64,000 nt of DNA, from positions 5,022,001 through 5,086,000 of the forward strand of contig NZ_JAJJMO010000001.1 of assembly GCF_020905345.1 (NCBI RefSeq), written 5' to 3'. This document shows, one piece after another, positions 25,250 to 34,550 of this stretch (the stretch's first letter is position 1; the number at the start of each line of letters is the position of its first letter). Under the pieces are notes generated by a model. It was given only the letters and a program-made list of their open reading frames with translations. It was not told the DNA's origin and ran no database searches. Position numbers and translations under genes: made by a program. The DNA is from Flavobacterium pisciphilum. GTDB taxonomy: Bacteria; Bacteroidota; Bacteroidia; Flavobacteriales; Flavobacteriaceae.

Positions 25250-27514
25250 ATGAAAAAACACTCTTTGAGAGCCGTATTGTCTATGGCTTTATTGCTTGGA
25301 ATTTCGACCACATGGGCGCAACAAGTTCCTAATACGAATACTAATCCTATTTCTAAATATGATTATTATGAGTCATTCTCTCCATTGTTCTATTCTAAAA
25401 ATGGAACTGCAACTCGTTCAGCAAGCGGTCAGCCAGGTGCTGAATACTGGCAAAACAGAGCAGATTATAAAATAACTGCAAAGTTAAATGGAGTTACTAA
25501 TGAGATTATTGGTACAGATGAAATTACTTATACCAACAATAGTCCAGATAAAATGTCTTTTGTTTGGCTAAATTTGGATCAGAATTTATTTAAAGAAGAC
25601 TCAAGAGGAAATGCAGTAGTGCCATTAACAGGAAGTCGTAACGGTGCTCAAGGCCAAGTTTTTGATGGTGGAAATAAAATAAAATCAGTAAAAGTAACTG
25701 TTCTTGGCAAGAAAAAATCTGTTGAAGCAGATGCAAAATATATTGTTACTGATACTAGAATGCAAATTTTTCTTCCAGAAGAATTAGCTGCGAAAGGGAG
25801 TAGCGTTAAAATTAAAATTGAATTTTCATACATAGCTCCTAATGAAGGATCAGATAGAACAGGAGTTCTTGAAACTAAAAATGGTAAAATATTTACAATA
25901 GCACAGTGGTATCCACGTATGTGTGTGTATGATGATGTAAGAGGTTGGAATACACATCCTTATTTAGGTGCTTCAGAGTTTTATTTGGAATATGGTGATT
26001 TTGATTTAAAATTAACTGTTCCAGCTAATCATTTTGTAGTTGCGTCAGGAGAATTGTTGAATGCTTCAGAGGTATATACTGCTGAACAACAAAAACGTTT
26101 TAAAGAAGCTGCTCAAAGTGATAAAACAGTTATGATTCGCTCAGCTGAAGAGGTTGTATCAGCAGCATCTGTCCCTGTAAATGGAGAAAAAACATGGCAT
26201 TATCAAATAAAAAATGCTCGTGATGTTTCTTGGGCATCTTCAGCTGCATTTATTTTAGATGGTGCTAAAATTAATTTACCTAGTGGAAAAAAATCATTAG
26301 CTCTTTCAGCTTATCCAGTTGAAAGTGCAGGAAATGGGGCTTGGGGACGTTCTACAGAGTATACTAAAGGAGCAATCGAAAATTATTCAAACAAATGGTT
26401 TGAATATCCTTACCCAGTTGCAACAAATGTAGCAGGAAATGAAGGAGGAATGGAATACCCAGGAATTGTATTTTGTAGTTGGGAGTCAAAAGGAGAAGAC
26501 CTATGGGGAGTTACAGACCATGAATTTGGACACATCTGGTTTCCTATGATTGTAGGTTCAAATGAAAGATTATTTGGTTGGATGGATGAAGGATTTAATA
26601 CTTTTATCAATTCGCTAAGTACTGCTGAGTTTAATAAAGGAGAGTATAAGGAAGCGCCAAGAGATTTACATAAAATGGCAGAGATGTTTACTAGTCCTAA
26701 ATTAGAAACGATTATGAGTTCTCCAGATAATATGAAGGAGGCAAATATTGGGATGTTGTGTTATTATAAACCAAGTTCAGGTTTGGTGATTTTGAGAGAA
26801 CAAGTATTAGGTAAAGAGCGTTTTGATATTGCTTTCCGTACTTATATTGAGCGCTGGGCTTATAAACACCCTACACCAGATGATTTCTTTAGAACAATGG
26901 AAAATGTTGCAGGAGAGGATTTAAGTTGGTTCTGGAGAGGATGGTTTGTTAATAACTGGCGTTTTGATCAAGGTATTAACTCTATTAAATATGTGAAAAA
27001 TGATCCTAAAAAAGGGATTATTATTACTATTGAGAATTTTGAAAAGATGGTAATGCCTGTTGTAATAGATGTAAAAACTAAAAGCGGTAAAGTTTCTAGA
27101 ACAAAACTACCAGTTGAAATCTGGCAAAGAAATACAGAGTGGTCTTTTAAATTTGACTCTACAGAAGAAATAGAAAGTGTTACAATTGACCCTGATCACG
27201 TTTTTCCAGATAGTAATGAAAGTAATAATGTATGGACAGCTGGAAGTGGTAAAATTGAAAAAGATGTTGTTTTAGATTCATATTTAGGTACATATTCAAG
27301 TAAAAGAACACCTTTAAAAATAACATTTACAGAAAAAAATGATGGACTTACTGTAGAGCTTCCTAATTATCCTAAATTTTCAGTTCAGCCAGTTGCTGAT
27401 GCTGTAGATACTTTTGAATCAACAAGAGCTGGATTAAGATTTGTATTTAATAAGACAGGATTAAATATGACAATTTTAGAAAATTCACAAGTAATGGAAT
27501 TTACAAAAGAGTAA
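25250..27514 (+). CDS. M1-family zinc metallopeptidase, exported
   Basis: A 754-residue exported aminopeptidase-like protein with a signal peptide ([24 protein letters not shown], cleaved near 24). The zinc site is HEFGH at residues 424-428 and Glu447, with the usual 18-residue spacing (HEXXH-X18-E). GGMEYPG near residues 398-404 is the GxMEN-like substrate loop. An N-terminal beta domain precedes, and the C-terminal 150 residues form an extra beta module found in Bacteroidetes members. It probably degrades peptides in the periplasm or outside the cell. It stands alone and is followed by a strong terminator. Confidence 0.93.
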   Translation: MKKHSLRAVLSMALLLGISTTWAQQVPNTNTNPISKYDYYESFSPLFYSKNGTATRSASGQPGAEYWQNRADYKITAKLNGVTNEIIGTDEITYTNNSPDKMSFVWLNLDQNLFKEDSRGNAVVPLTGSRNGAQGQVFDGGNKIKSVKVTVLGKKKSVEADAKYIVTDTRMQIFLPEELAAKGSSVKIKIEFSYIAPNEGSDRTGVLETKNGKIFTIAQWYPRMCVYDDVRGWNTHPYLGASEFYLEYGDFDLKLTVPANHFVVASGELLNASEVYTAEQQKRFKEAAQSDKTVMIRSAEEVVSAASVPVNGEKTWHYQIKNARDVSWASSAAFILDGAKINLPSGKKSLALSAYPVESAGNGAWGRSTEYTKGAIENYSNKWFEYPYPVATNVAGNEGGMEYPGIVFCSWESKGEDLWGVTDHEFGHIWFPMIVGSNERLFGWMDEGFNTFINSLSTAEFNKGEYKEAPRDLHKMAEMFTSPKLETIMSSPDNMKEANIGMLCYYKPSSGLVILREQVLGKERFDIAFRTYIERWAYKHPTPDDFFRTMENVAGEDLSWFWRGWFVNNWRFDQGINSIKYVKNDPKKGIIITIENFEKMVMPVVIDVKTKSGKVSRTKLPVEIWQRNTEWSFKFDSTEEIESVTIDPDHVFPDSNESNNVWTAGSGKIEKDVVLDSYLGTYSSKRTPLKITFTEKNDGLTVELPNYPKFSVQPVADAVDTFESTRAGLRFVFNKTGLNMTILENSQVMEFTKE

Positions 27515-27588
27515 TTTAAATTTAAAAATTTAGATAGAATTAGAACTTTTGAGCTTTTTTAAACAGCTTTAAAAGCTTTAAAATGTTG

Positions 27589-27630
27589 AAATCGGCTATT
27601 TGAGAGTAACTCAAATAGCCGATTTTTTTG
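27589..27630 (+). terminator. strong terminator after the M1 peptidase
   Basis: A perfect 16-bp stem AAATCGGCTATTTGAG/CTCAAATAGCCGATTT with a 5-base loop, followed by T's. Confidence 0.88.
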
Positions 27631-27731
27631 TTAAAAATTTAATTTTTTGCTTAGAATTTAGTTGCAACAATGCGATAAATCTATAAAAACAACATTATAT
27701 TAAAAAAATGTTACAATTTTTAAATAAGGTG

Positions 27732-27759
27732 TTGTAATTAAAAAAAAGATGTAAATTTG
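27732..27759 (+). promoter_or_regulatory. promoter of the arg-pro operon
   Basis: TTG at 27732-27734, a 17-base spacer and TAAATTTG at 27752-27759 match the flavobacterial consensus perfectly. Transcription would start close to 27765, the ATG of the leader ORF. Confidence 0.75.
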
Positions 27760-27764
27760 CATCG

Positions 27765-27851
27765 ATGAATAAAATAAGTTTACATATAACTTCTTTGTCG
27801 CGGACAAACTCACCTGCTACTTCTCCCGTAGTACGGATACTATCTCTATAG
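27765..27851 (+). CDS. putative 28-aa leader peptide of the arg operon
   Basis: A 28-codon ORF begins essentially at the predicted transcription start: MNKISLHITSL, then SRTNSPATSPVVRILSL and TAG. It carries two arginine codons, both CGG (27801-27803 and 27834-27836), a codon that looks rare in the genes of this window, where AGA and CGT dominate. The ORF is too short to test by composition. That it is translated, and that arginine supply affects it, is inference from its position in front of ten arg/pro genes and from the RNA folds described in the next entry. Confidence 0.45.
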   Translation: MNKISLHITSLSRTNSPATSPVVRILSL

Positions 27852-28085
27852 TATTATAAGAGTTTTTCGTTGTATTTATTTATATTCATTTTTTTGTCTT
27901 GAAATTACCTAAGTTGTCCTTTGGACAAACACATCCTAGAAGTACGTTTTATTTAAAAATTTCTCAATATCATCTTTCTGATATTAAGGGTTTTACGTAT
28001 ATTTTATTTAGCTTTGCTGAAGCAACTCTTGGGTTTCAGAAAAAAAATCATACTTTATTTTTTAACCCTAACTTCAACTATTGAA
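27765..28085 (+). promoter_or_regulatory. structured leader of the arg-pro operon
   Basis: This 321-base leader precedes the first structural gene. Fold 1 is TTTGTC-GCG-GACAAA (27794-27808), with the first CGG codon in its loop. Fold 2 is TAGTA-CGGA-TACTA (27829-27842), with the second CGG in its loop. Fold 3 is ATACTAT-CTCT-ATAGTAT (27837-27854), followed 8 bases later by five T. Folds 2 and 3 share bases and exclude each other. Fold 4 is TTGTCC-TTT-GGACAA (27914-27928). The lower part (27930-28085) holds no clear structure; a TTG-started ORF there is not convincing. Confidence 0.5.
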
Positions 28086-28703
28086 ATGAAGATCTCTATT
28101 GTTGTAACACAAGAAGAACATTATAAATATGCGCAAGAAATATGCGATACTATAGAGTCGTCTGCCTTATTGAGAGGTACCGGAATTGCTAAAAGAACTC
28201 CAGAATATATTCAGAAAAAAATGGAGAACAGAGACGCATTGATTGCTTTGGCAGATGGTAAATTTGCAGGTTTTTGTTATATCGAAAGCTGGCAACATGG
28301 CAAGTTTGTAGCTCATTCGGGATTGATAGTACATCCAGATTATAGAAACTTAGGTTTAGCCAAAAAAATTAAATCAAAAGTTTTTGATTACTCATTAGAG
28401 AAATACCCAGATGCCAAAATATTTGGTATCACAACAGGTCTAGCAGTTATGAAAATTAACTCAGATTTAGGGTATAAGCCAGTTCCTTTTTCGGAACTTA
28501 CAAGTGATCCAAGCTTTTGGGCAGGTTGCAAAACTTGTACGAATTATGAAATATTAAAAAGTAAAGAAAATAAAATGTGCTTATGCACAGGAATGTTATA
28601 CGATCCAAAAGAAAAACAAAAAGATCCGCCAAAACATCCTTTCAACGTAAAAGTACTCAATAGATTAAAATCAATTAAACAAGCCCTTTTCTTAAAAAAA
28701 TAA
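28086..28703 (+). CDS. GNAT, probable N-acylglutamate synthase of arginine synthesis
   Basis: A 205-residue GNAT acyltransferase that leads the arginine operon. The start at 28086 (MKISIVVTQEEHYKYAQEI) is preferred over an upstream in-frame ATG (28014) that adds an unlikely 24-residue tail. The CoA motif is HPDYRNLGLAKKI (residues 83-95). No other gene here could make N-acetyl- or N-succinylglutamate, so this is the best candidate for that first step (argA role); this rests on position, not on a match to classical ArgA. A C-terminal cysteine cluster, CxxC (148, 151) and CxC (165, 167), may bind metal. Confidence 0.7.
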   Translation: MKISIVVTQEEHYKYAQEICDTIESSALLRGTGIAKRTPEYIQKKMENRDALIALADGKFAGFCYIESWQHGKFVAHSGLIVHPDYRNLGLAKKIKSKVFDYSLEKYPDAKIFGITTGLAVMKINSDLGYKPVPFSELTSDPSFWAGCKTCTNYEILKSKENKMCLCTGMLYDPKEKQKDPPKHPFNVKVLNRLKSIKQALFLKK

Positions 28704-28707
28704 AATT

Positions 28708-29901
28708 ATGAAAAAAGTTGTATTAGCTTATAGCGGAGGATTAGATACTTCGTACTGCCTTAAATATTTAAAAAATGAAAAAGGATATGAAGTCCACACT
28801 GTACTTATTAATACAGGAGGTTTCGATGAAGAAGAATTAAATGCTATTGAAGAAAGAGCTTACGAATTAGGAAGTGCTCAGCATGCAAATCTTACAATCG
28901 TAGATAAATACTATGATAAAGCTATAAAATATTTGATTTATGGAAATGTATTAAAAAACAATACATATCCATTATCTGTAAGTGCGGAACGTGTTTTTCA
29001 AGCTATTGAAGCAATAAAATATGCTAAAAAAGTAGGAGCAGAGGCAATTGCACACGGAAGTACAGGAGCTGGAAATGATCAAATTAGATTTGATTTAATT
29101 TTTCAGACAATTGCTCCCGAAATTGAAATCATTACTCCAATTAGAGATTTGAAATTGTCAAGACAAGAAGAAGTAGACTATTTACAAAAAAATGGAGTTC
29201 ACTATTCTTGGGAAAAAGCACAATATTCTATTAATAAAGGGCTTTGGGGAACAAGTGTAGGAGGAAAAGAAACCTTAACTTCTAGCCAAGCTTTACCAAG
29301 TGAAGCATATCCTTCGCAATTGCAAAAAGAAGGAGAAGAGAAAGTTACGCTACAATTTGAAAAAGGAGAACTAGTTGGTGTAAATAACGTAAAAAACACA
29401 CCAACCAAAAATATTGTTATTCTAGAAAAATTGGCCAATGCTTATGCAATTGGTAGAGATATTCACGTAGGAGATACTATTATTGGTATTAAAGGAAGAG
29501 TAGGTTTTGAAGCTGCTGCACCATTGATAATCATAAAAGCACATCATTTATTAGAGAAACATACACTTGGTAAATGGCAGCAATATTGGAAAGAACAATT
29601 AGGGAACTGGTATGGAATGTTGTTTCATGAAGGTCAGTTTTTAGATCCAGTAATGCGTAACATTGAAGCTTTTCTTGAAGATACTCAAAAAACTGTAAAT
29701 GGAACTGTAATTGTTTCATTAAAACCATATCACTTTTCGCTTGACGGAATTGAATCAGATAATGATTTAATGAATACAGGATTTGGTCAATATGGAGAAA
29801 TGAACAACGCTTGGACATCAGATGATGCCAAAGGATTTATAAAGATTTTAGGAAATGCACAAAACATATTTTCATCTGTAAATCACTTAGATTATGATTA
29901 A
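28708..29901 (+). CDS. argG: argininosuccinate synthase
   Basis: ArgG joins citrulline and aspartate with ATP. At 397 residues it has normal length. The ATP-pyrophosphatase P-loop YSGGLDTS lies at residues 8-15, and GSTGAGNDQIRFDL (around residue 113) and the SKGLWGTSVGGKE-like INKGLWGTSVGGKE segment are typical. It starts 4 bases after the GNAT stop, and its 3' end overlaps argC by 8 bases, so translation of all three is probably coupled. Confidence 0.97.
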   Translation: MKKVVLAYSGGLDTSYCLKYLKNEKGYEVHTVLINTGGFDEEELNAIEERAYELGSAQHANLTIVDKYYDKAIKYLIYGNVLKNNTYPLSVSAERVFQAIEAIKYAKKVGAEAIAHGSTGAGNDQIRFDLIFQTIAPEIEIITPIRDLKLSRQEEVDYLQKNGVHYSWEKAQYSINKGLWGTSVGGKETLTSSQALPSEAYPSQLQKEGEEKVTLQFEKGELVGVNNVKNTPTKNIVILEKLANAYAIGRDIHVGDTIIGIKGRVGFEAAAPLIIIKAHHLLEKHTLGKWQQYWKEQLGNWYGMLFHEGQFLDPVMRNIEAFLEDTQKTVNGTVIVSLKPYHFSLDGIESDNDLMNTGFGQYGEMNNAWTSDDAKGFIKILGNAQNIFSSVNHLDYD

Positions 29902-30871
29902 TGTTGGAATAATAGGCGGTTCAGGCTATACAGCTGGGGAATTGATAAGAATATTGATGTATCATCCCAATGTGAATATTGATTTTGTATACAGTACAAC
30001 CAATGCAGGTAAGCCACTTTCTGTTGCACATCACGATTTGTTGGGAGATATCGAAATGGATTTTACCAATGCAATTAATCCAAATGTAAACGTTGTTTTT
30101 TTATGTCTTGGACACGGGAAATCTATTTTGTTTTTACAAGAAAATAATTTTGCTGGTCATACAAAAATCATCGATTTAGGAAATGATTTTAGATTGACTA
30201 AAGATTCAAATTTTGAAGGAAAACAATTTGTTTATGGATTGCCAGAATTGAATAAAACAGCTATTAAAAAAGCAAATTATATTGCAAATCCAGGTTGTTT
30301 TGCAACAGCAATTCAATTGGCATTATTGCCATTGGCTAAGAATGAACTTTTAGAAAATGATATACATATTAATGCTACAACAGGAAGTACTGGAGCTGGT
30401 GTAAGTCCTTCAGAAACGACACATTTTAGTTGGAGATCAAATAATATGTCACATTATAAAGCGTTTGATCATCAGCATTTAGGAGAGATAAACCAGAGTG
30501 TAAACCAATTACAAGCAGCTTATTCAAATGAGTTGTTGTTCATCCCGAATAGAGGAGATTTTGCAAGAGGAATTTTTGCAACACTATATACTACTGTGGA
30601 AGAGAGCTTAGATGAAATCGCTACAAAATATGAAGATTTTTATAAAAATGAACCGTTTGTAACCGTTACTACAACCAATATCAATATGAAACAGGTTGTA
30701 CAAACAAACAAGTGTATTATTAGTTTAACTAAAAAAGGAAACCGGTTATTAATTACGTCAATAATCGATAACTTAACCAAAGGAGCTTCTGGACAAGCAA
30801 TTCAAAATATGAATTTAATGTTTGGATTACCAGAAACTACAGGTTTACATTTGAAACCAAGCGGATTTTAA
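29894..30871 (+). CDS. argC: N-acetyl-gamma-glutamyl-phosphate reductase
   Basis: ArgC reduces the acyl phosphate made by ArgB to the semialdehyde with NADPH. The protein has 325 residues. The nucleotide motif GGSGYTAGELIRIL lies at residues 8-21, and the catalytic Cys135 in ANPGCFATAIQLAL is intact. The HQHLGEI-type histidine segment and GNDFRL are also present. It follows argG with an 8-base overlap and precedes argD by 92 bases. N-acyl specificity (acetyl or succinyl) cannot be judged from it. Confidence 0.96.
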   Translation: MINVGIIGGSGYTAGELIRILMYHPNVNIDFVYSTTNAGKPLSVAHHDLLGDIEMDFTNAINPNVNVVFLCLGHGKSILFLQENNFAGHTKIIDLGNDFRLTKDSNFEGKQFVYGLPELNKTAIKKANYIANPGCFATAIQLALLPLAKNELLENDIHINATTGSTGAGVSPSETTHFSWRSNNMSHYKAFDHQHLGEINQSVNQLQAAYSNELLFIPNRGDFARGIFATLYTTVEESLDEIATKYEDFYKNEPFVTVTTTNINMKQVVQTNKCIISLTKKGNRLLITSIIDNLTKGASGQAIQNMNLMFGLPETTGLHLKPSGF

Positions 30872-30963
30872 AAATGAAAGTTAAAGGTGAGGTGTAAAAT
30901 GTATTTATAGTACTTACATATCGATAGCTAGCCTTTTACTAATAACATTTAACAATAAAAAAA

Positions 30964-32103
30964 ATGAACTTATTTAACGTTTACCCATTATATGATATTA
31001 CTCCTGTAAAAGCATTAGATTGCACAATTACAGATAATAACGGAATAGAATATTTAGATTTATATGGTGGTCATGGAGTAATCTCTATTGGACACACACA
31101 AGCTGATTATGTAGCAAAACTGAAAAATCAATTGGATAATTTAGGATTTTATTCAAATGCAATTCAGAATCCTTTGCAAGTAGAATTAGCTGAAAAGCTA
31201 GGAAAACTTTCTGGATTAGAAGACTATGAATTGTTTTTATGTAGTTCAGGAGCAGAAGCAAATGAAAATGCATTGAAACTAGCTTCATTTCATAACGGAA
31301 AATCAAGAGTTATAGCTTTTGATAATTCTTTTCACGGAAGAACTTCGGCAGCAGTTGCAGTTACTGATAATAAAAAAATTGTAGCTCCAATAAATGCACA
31401 ACAAGTAGTTACTTTTTTACCTTTAAATAATATCGAATTAGTAGAAGCAGAACTTCAAAAAGGAGATGTTTCTAGTGTAATTATCGAAGGAATTCAAGGA
31501 GTAGGTGGTTTAGATGAAGGAACAACTGCGTTTTTTCAAGCTTTAGAAAAGGCTTGTAAACAACACGGTGCTGTTTTAATTTTAGATGAAGTGCAATCAG
31601 GTTACGGAAGAAGCGGAAAGTTTTTTGCATACCAACATCACAATATTAAAGCAGATATTATTTCGGTAGCAAAAGGAATGGGGAATGGTTTTCCTGTTGG
31701 AGCTATCTTGATTTCACCTGAGTTTGAGGCTAGTTTCGGATTATTAGGAACTACTTTTGGAGGAAGTCATTTGTCTTGTGCTGCTGGAATTGCAGTTTTA
31801 GATGTAATGGAAAAATTGAAATTACAGGATAATGTAAACGAAGTTTCTGCATACTTTTTTGAGCAAATCAAACAAGTGCCTCAAATTATAAAGGTAAAAG
31901 GAAAAGGATTGATGCTTGGTGTTGAATTTGAATTTGATGTTGCAGCCTTGAGAAAGAAACTGATTATCGAAAAACATATTTTTACTGGAAGTGCTAATAA
32001 CAAAAATCTGTTGAGAATTTTGCCTTCACTGACAGTGAAAAAATCAGATATAGATGCATTTATCGTTGCATTGAAAGAGAGTTTAGCTGAATTAGGGCAT
32101 TAG
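30964..32103 (+). CDS. argD: acetylornithine aminotransferase-type enzyme
   Basis: A class-III PLP aminotransferase of 379 residues that turns the N-acyl-glutamate semialdehyde into N-acyl-ornithine. The PLP lysine is Lys237 in ISVAKGMGNGFPVGAI; LILDEVQSGYGRSG holds the pyridine-binding Asp. SSGAEANENALKLAS and SFHGRTSAAVAV are the other markers. It stands in the order argC-argD-proA. Its overall class is secure; whether the acyl group is acetyl or succinyl depends on the pathway variant. Confidence 0.94.
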   Translation: MNLFNVYPLYDITPVKALDCTITDNNGIEYLDLYGGHGVISIGHTQADYVAKLKNQLDNLGFYSNAIQNPLQVELAEKLGKLSGLEDYELFLCSSGAEANENALKLASFHNGKSRVIAFDNSFHGRTSAAVAVTDNKKIVAPINAQQVVTFLPLNNIELVEAELQKGDVSSVIIEGIQGVGGLDEGTTAFFQALEKACKQHGAVLILDEVQSGYGRSGKFFAYQHHNIKADIISVAKGMGNGFPVGAILISPEFEASFGLLGTTFGGSHLSCAAGIAVLDVMEKLKLQDNVNEVSAYFFEQIKQVPQIIKVKGKGLMLGVEFEFDVAALRKKLIIEKHIFTGSANNKNLLRILPSLTVKKSDIDAFIVALKESLAELGH

Positions 32104-32157
32104 TTTTTCATTGCTAACTACATAACAACTACTACCAAACAACCAACTACAAAAATT

Positions 32158-33354
32158 ATGAATCACCAATTATCAATTGAAAAGAGGAATTTGGTTTTAC
32201 TTTCGATGGCAAGGCTCGTTGAAGAGGAAAGGAACCAAATTATTCTGACGAATCAAGCTGATCTAGCCGCTTACAATGGCTCTGATTTAGCCATGGAAGA
32301 ACGTTTAAAAGTAGATAATGCTAAGGTTGATGAAATGATTTTGTCATTGAATCAATTGGCTTCTCAAGAAGACCCAGTTGGTATAGAAAGATTTCATTTT
32401 GTTCATGAAAACGGAATTAAAGTCAGTAATAAAACAGCAGCCTTTGGTACAATATTGATTATTTATGAATCAAGACCTGATGTAACTATCGAAGCAGGTG
32501 GAATTGCTTTTAAATCTGGAAATAAAATTTTACTTAAAGGAGGAAAGGAAGCCTTAAAATCAAATTTAAAAATTGTGAGTTTATGGCATCAAGCTTTGGA
32601 GGAAAATAATGTTTCGACAGAATGGGTTGAGTATTTAAACTACAATCGTCAGGAAACACAGGCTTTTTTAGAAAAACCAACACAAAAAGTAGATTTAATA
32701 GTACCTCGGGGTGGCGAAAAATTAATTGAGTTTGTAAAAGCACATGCGACTTGTCCAGTTATTGTAAGTGGGCGGGGAAATAATTTTGTTTACGTTCATA
32801 AAGAAGCAGATACAGATATTGCTTTGAAAGTAATTTTGAATGCAAAAACATCTAAAATCTCAGCTTGTAATGCAATAGATAAGGTTCTAATAGATTCACG
32901 ATTACCTAATTTTGAAGGTTTTCTAGCTATTTTGATAGAAGAATTGGATGAGTCGAAAGTAGAGATTATTGTAGATAAAACATTAAAAACGTTTACAAAT
33001 ACCAGTGTCTTGGAAAATGAAGATGTCTGGTATGAAGAATTTTTGGATTATAAAATAGTGTTAGGAGCGATCGATTCGGAATTAGATGCCATTGCAAAAA
33101 TAAATAAGTATTGTGGAGGACATTCCGCAGCGATTATTACAAGAAATAATACTGTCGCTCAGGAATTTATGGAATCTATAGATGCAGCTGCAGTTTACCA
33201 TAATGCATCGACTCGATTTACTGATGGAGGGCAGCTCGGCTTAGGTGGAGAATTAGCTATTAGCACAGACAAACTCCATCAAAGAGGACCAATTGGTTTG
33301 CAACATCTTGTAACCAATAAATGGTATATTTATGGTGAAGGACAAATTAGATAA
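32158..33354 (+). CDS. proA: glutamate-5-semialdehyde dehydrogenase
   Basis: ProA (gamma-glutamyl phosphate reductase) makes glutamate semialdehyde for proline. It has 398 residues. ESRPDVTIEAGGIAFKSGN, the VPRGGEKLIEFV loop and the catalytic Cys237 in KISACNAIDKVLID all fit the family. The C-terminal GGQLGLGGELAISTDKLH is conserved. It lies in the arginine operon followed by proB, so glutamate is divided between arginine and proline synthesis within one transcript. Confidence 0.95.
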   Translation: MNHQLSIEKRNLVLLSMARLVEEERNQIILTNQADLAAYNGSDLAMEERLKVDNAKVDEMILSLNQLASQEDPVGIERFHFVHENGIKVSNKTAAFGTILIIYESRPDVTIEAGGIAFKSGNKILLKGGKEALKSNLKIVSLWHQALEENNVSTEWVEYLNYNRQETQAFLEKPTQKVDLIVPRGGEKLIEFVKAHATCPVIVSGRGNNFVYVHKEADTDIALKVILNAKTSKISACNAIDKVLIDSRLPNFEGFLAILIEELDESKVEIIVDKTLKTFTNTSVLENEDVWYEEFLDYKIVLGAIDSELDAIAKINKYCGGHSAAIITRNNTVAQEFMESIDAAAVYHNASTRFTDGGQLGLGGELAISTDKLHQRGPIGLQHLVTNKWYIYGEGQIR

Positions 33355-33400
33355 TTAGACTTCTTAGATTGTTAGACTATCTTAGAATTTAGATTACTGA
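33352..33400 (+). repeat. TCTAAG-type intergenic repeat (after proA)
   Basis: Short units (CTTAGATT, TTAGACT, CTTAGAAT, TTAGATT) follow each other just after the proA stop. Similar strings lie at 33594-33638, 37694-37732 and 56905-56965. Confidence 0.5.
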
Positions 33401-33592
33401 ATAATGATTTTCAATTTCAGATATAGCTTTGCGAACTTAGCGTTTATACAAGATTTGCAATATAAAAAACGTTGCGTCTTTTACGGTAAATAGATTGCTG
33501 AATAATGATTTTCGATTTCAGATGTAGCTTTGCGAACTTAGCGTTTATAAAAGATTTACAATATAAAAAAAGCTTGCGCCCTTTGCGGTTGA
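33391..33592 (+). repeat. tandem imperfect 101-bp duplication in the proA-proB gap
   Basis: Two adjacent copies begin with AGATTACTGA (33391) and AGATTGCTGA (33492), 101 bases apart. Both run through AATAATGATTTTC, ATTTCAGAT, TAGCTTTGCGAACTTAGCGTTTATA and AATATAAAAAA, differing at scattered positions. The unit also holds TTGCG and CTTTGCGGT-type words often seen in Flavobacterium intergenic DNA. No coding potential. Confidence 0.8.
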
Positions 33593-33645
33593 AGATTTTA
33601 GATTTTCAAAACTTAGATTCTTAGTATCTTAGAGACTTTAAAAAA

Positions 33646-34407
33646 ATGAGCAAAAAAAGAATTTTATTAAAAATAGGAAGTAATACGTTAACGAAGGAAA
33701 CCAATCATATTTCAAGAGGAAAAATTGAAGATATTGGAATTCAAATCGCAGCTTTAAATGACAAATACGAATTTGTAATCGTAAGCTCAGGAGCTATTGC
33801 GGCAGCGAAACAATTTGTGAAACTGGAAAGCAAAGGCAAAGAGATTATTGTAAAACAAGCGTTAGCTTCAATAGGACAGCCACATTTAATGCGGATTTTC
33901 CATGAGAATTTTAGCGATTTAGGTTTACTTACCTCACAATGTTTGTTGTCATATTCAGATTTTGAAAAGGAGCAATCCAAAATAAATATTGTAAATACAA
34001 TTAATGTTTTGGTAGAGAACAATTACATTCCGATAATTAATGAAAATGATACAGTTGCTACTGATGAAATTCAGTTTGGTGATAATGATAAACTAGCAGC
34101 ATTGGCAGCAGTTTTATTAAATGTAGATCTTTTGATTATTGCCACTAACACAAGTGGAATTTATACAAAAGCCTCTATTCATAATGAAGAGCCAGAAACG
34201 ATAGCTTTAGTAAATGATTTGCGGATTTTGGAAAAAGAAATTGGAGAATCAAAATCGTCACACGGAACAGGAGGAATGCAGTCAAAAATTGAAGCAGCAG
34301 CTATTGCTAAAGCAGCAAATATCGAGACCTGGATCGTAAACGGATTAGATGATAATTTTATTCTAAAAGCATTAAAAAATGAGATTTCTTTTACAAAGAT
34401 TGTGTAA
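33646..34407 (+). CDS. proB: glutamate 5-kinase
   Basis: ProB phosphorylates glutamate for proline. At 253 residues it has the amino-acid kinase fold only and lacks the C-terminal PUA domain found in E. coli ProB (367 residues). Kinase signatures are KIGSNTLTKE, VSSGAIAAAKQFV, IINENDTVATDEIQFGDNDKLAA and SHGTGGMQSKIEAAAIA. Short ProB proteins without PUA are common in some lineages. It follows a long repeat-filled gap after proA. Confidence 0.94.
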   Translation: MSKKRILLKIGSNTLTKETNHISRGKIEDIGIQIAALNDKYEFVIVSSGAIAAAKQFVKLESKGKEIIVKQALASIGQPHLMRIFHENFSDLGLLTSQCLLSYSDFEKEQSKINIVNTINVLVENNYIPIINENDTVATDEIQFGDNDKLAALAAVLLNVDLLIIATNTSGIYTKASIHNEEPETIALVNDLRILEKEIGESKSSHGTGGMQSKIEAAAIAKAANIETWIVNGLDDNFILKALKNEISFTKIV

Positions 34408-34550
34408 AGGTGTTTAATCGTTAATTCGTTTAATTGATTTAACAATAGAGCATTAGAAACACAATTTTTTAGAAACAATATAAGTCGGATTTGTTTAATT
34501 GGTAAAAACGATTAAACAAAAGACGATTAACCGATTAAATAAATATAACT

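Noticed and set aside
27899..28084. 61-codon ORF with a TTG start between the arg leader and the GNAT gene
   Set aside because: No signal peptide, no recognisable motif, and a composition like non-coding DNA. It is more likely untranslated leader.
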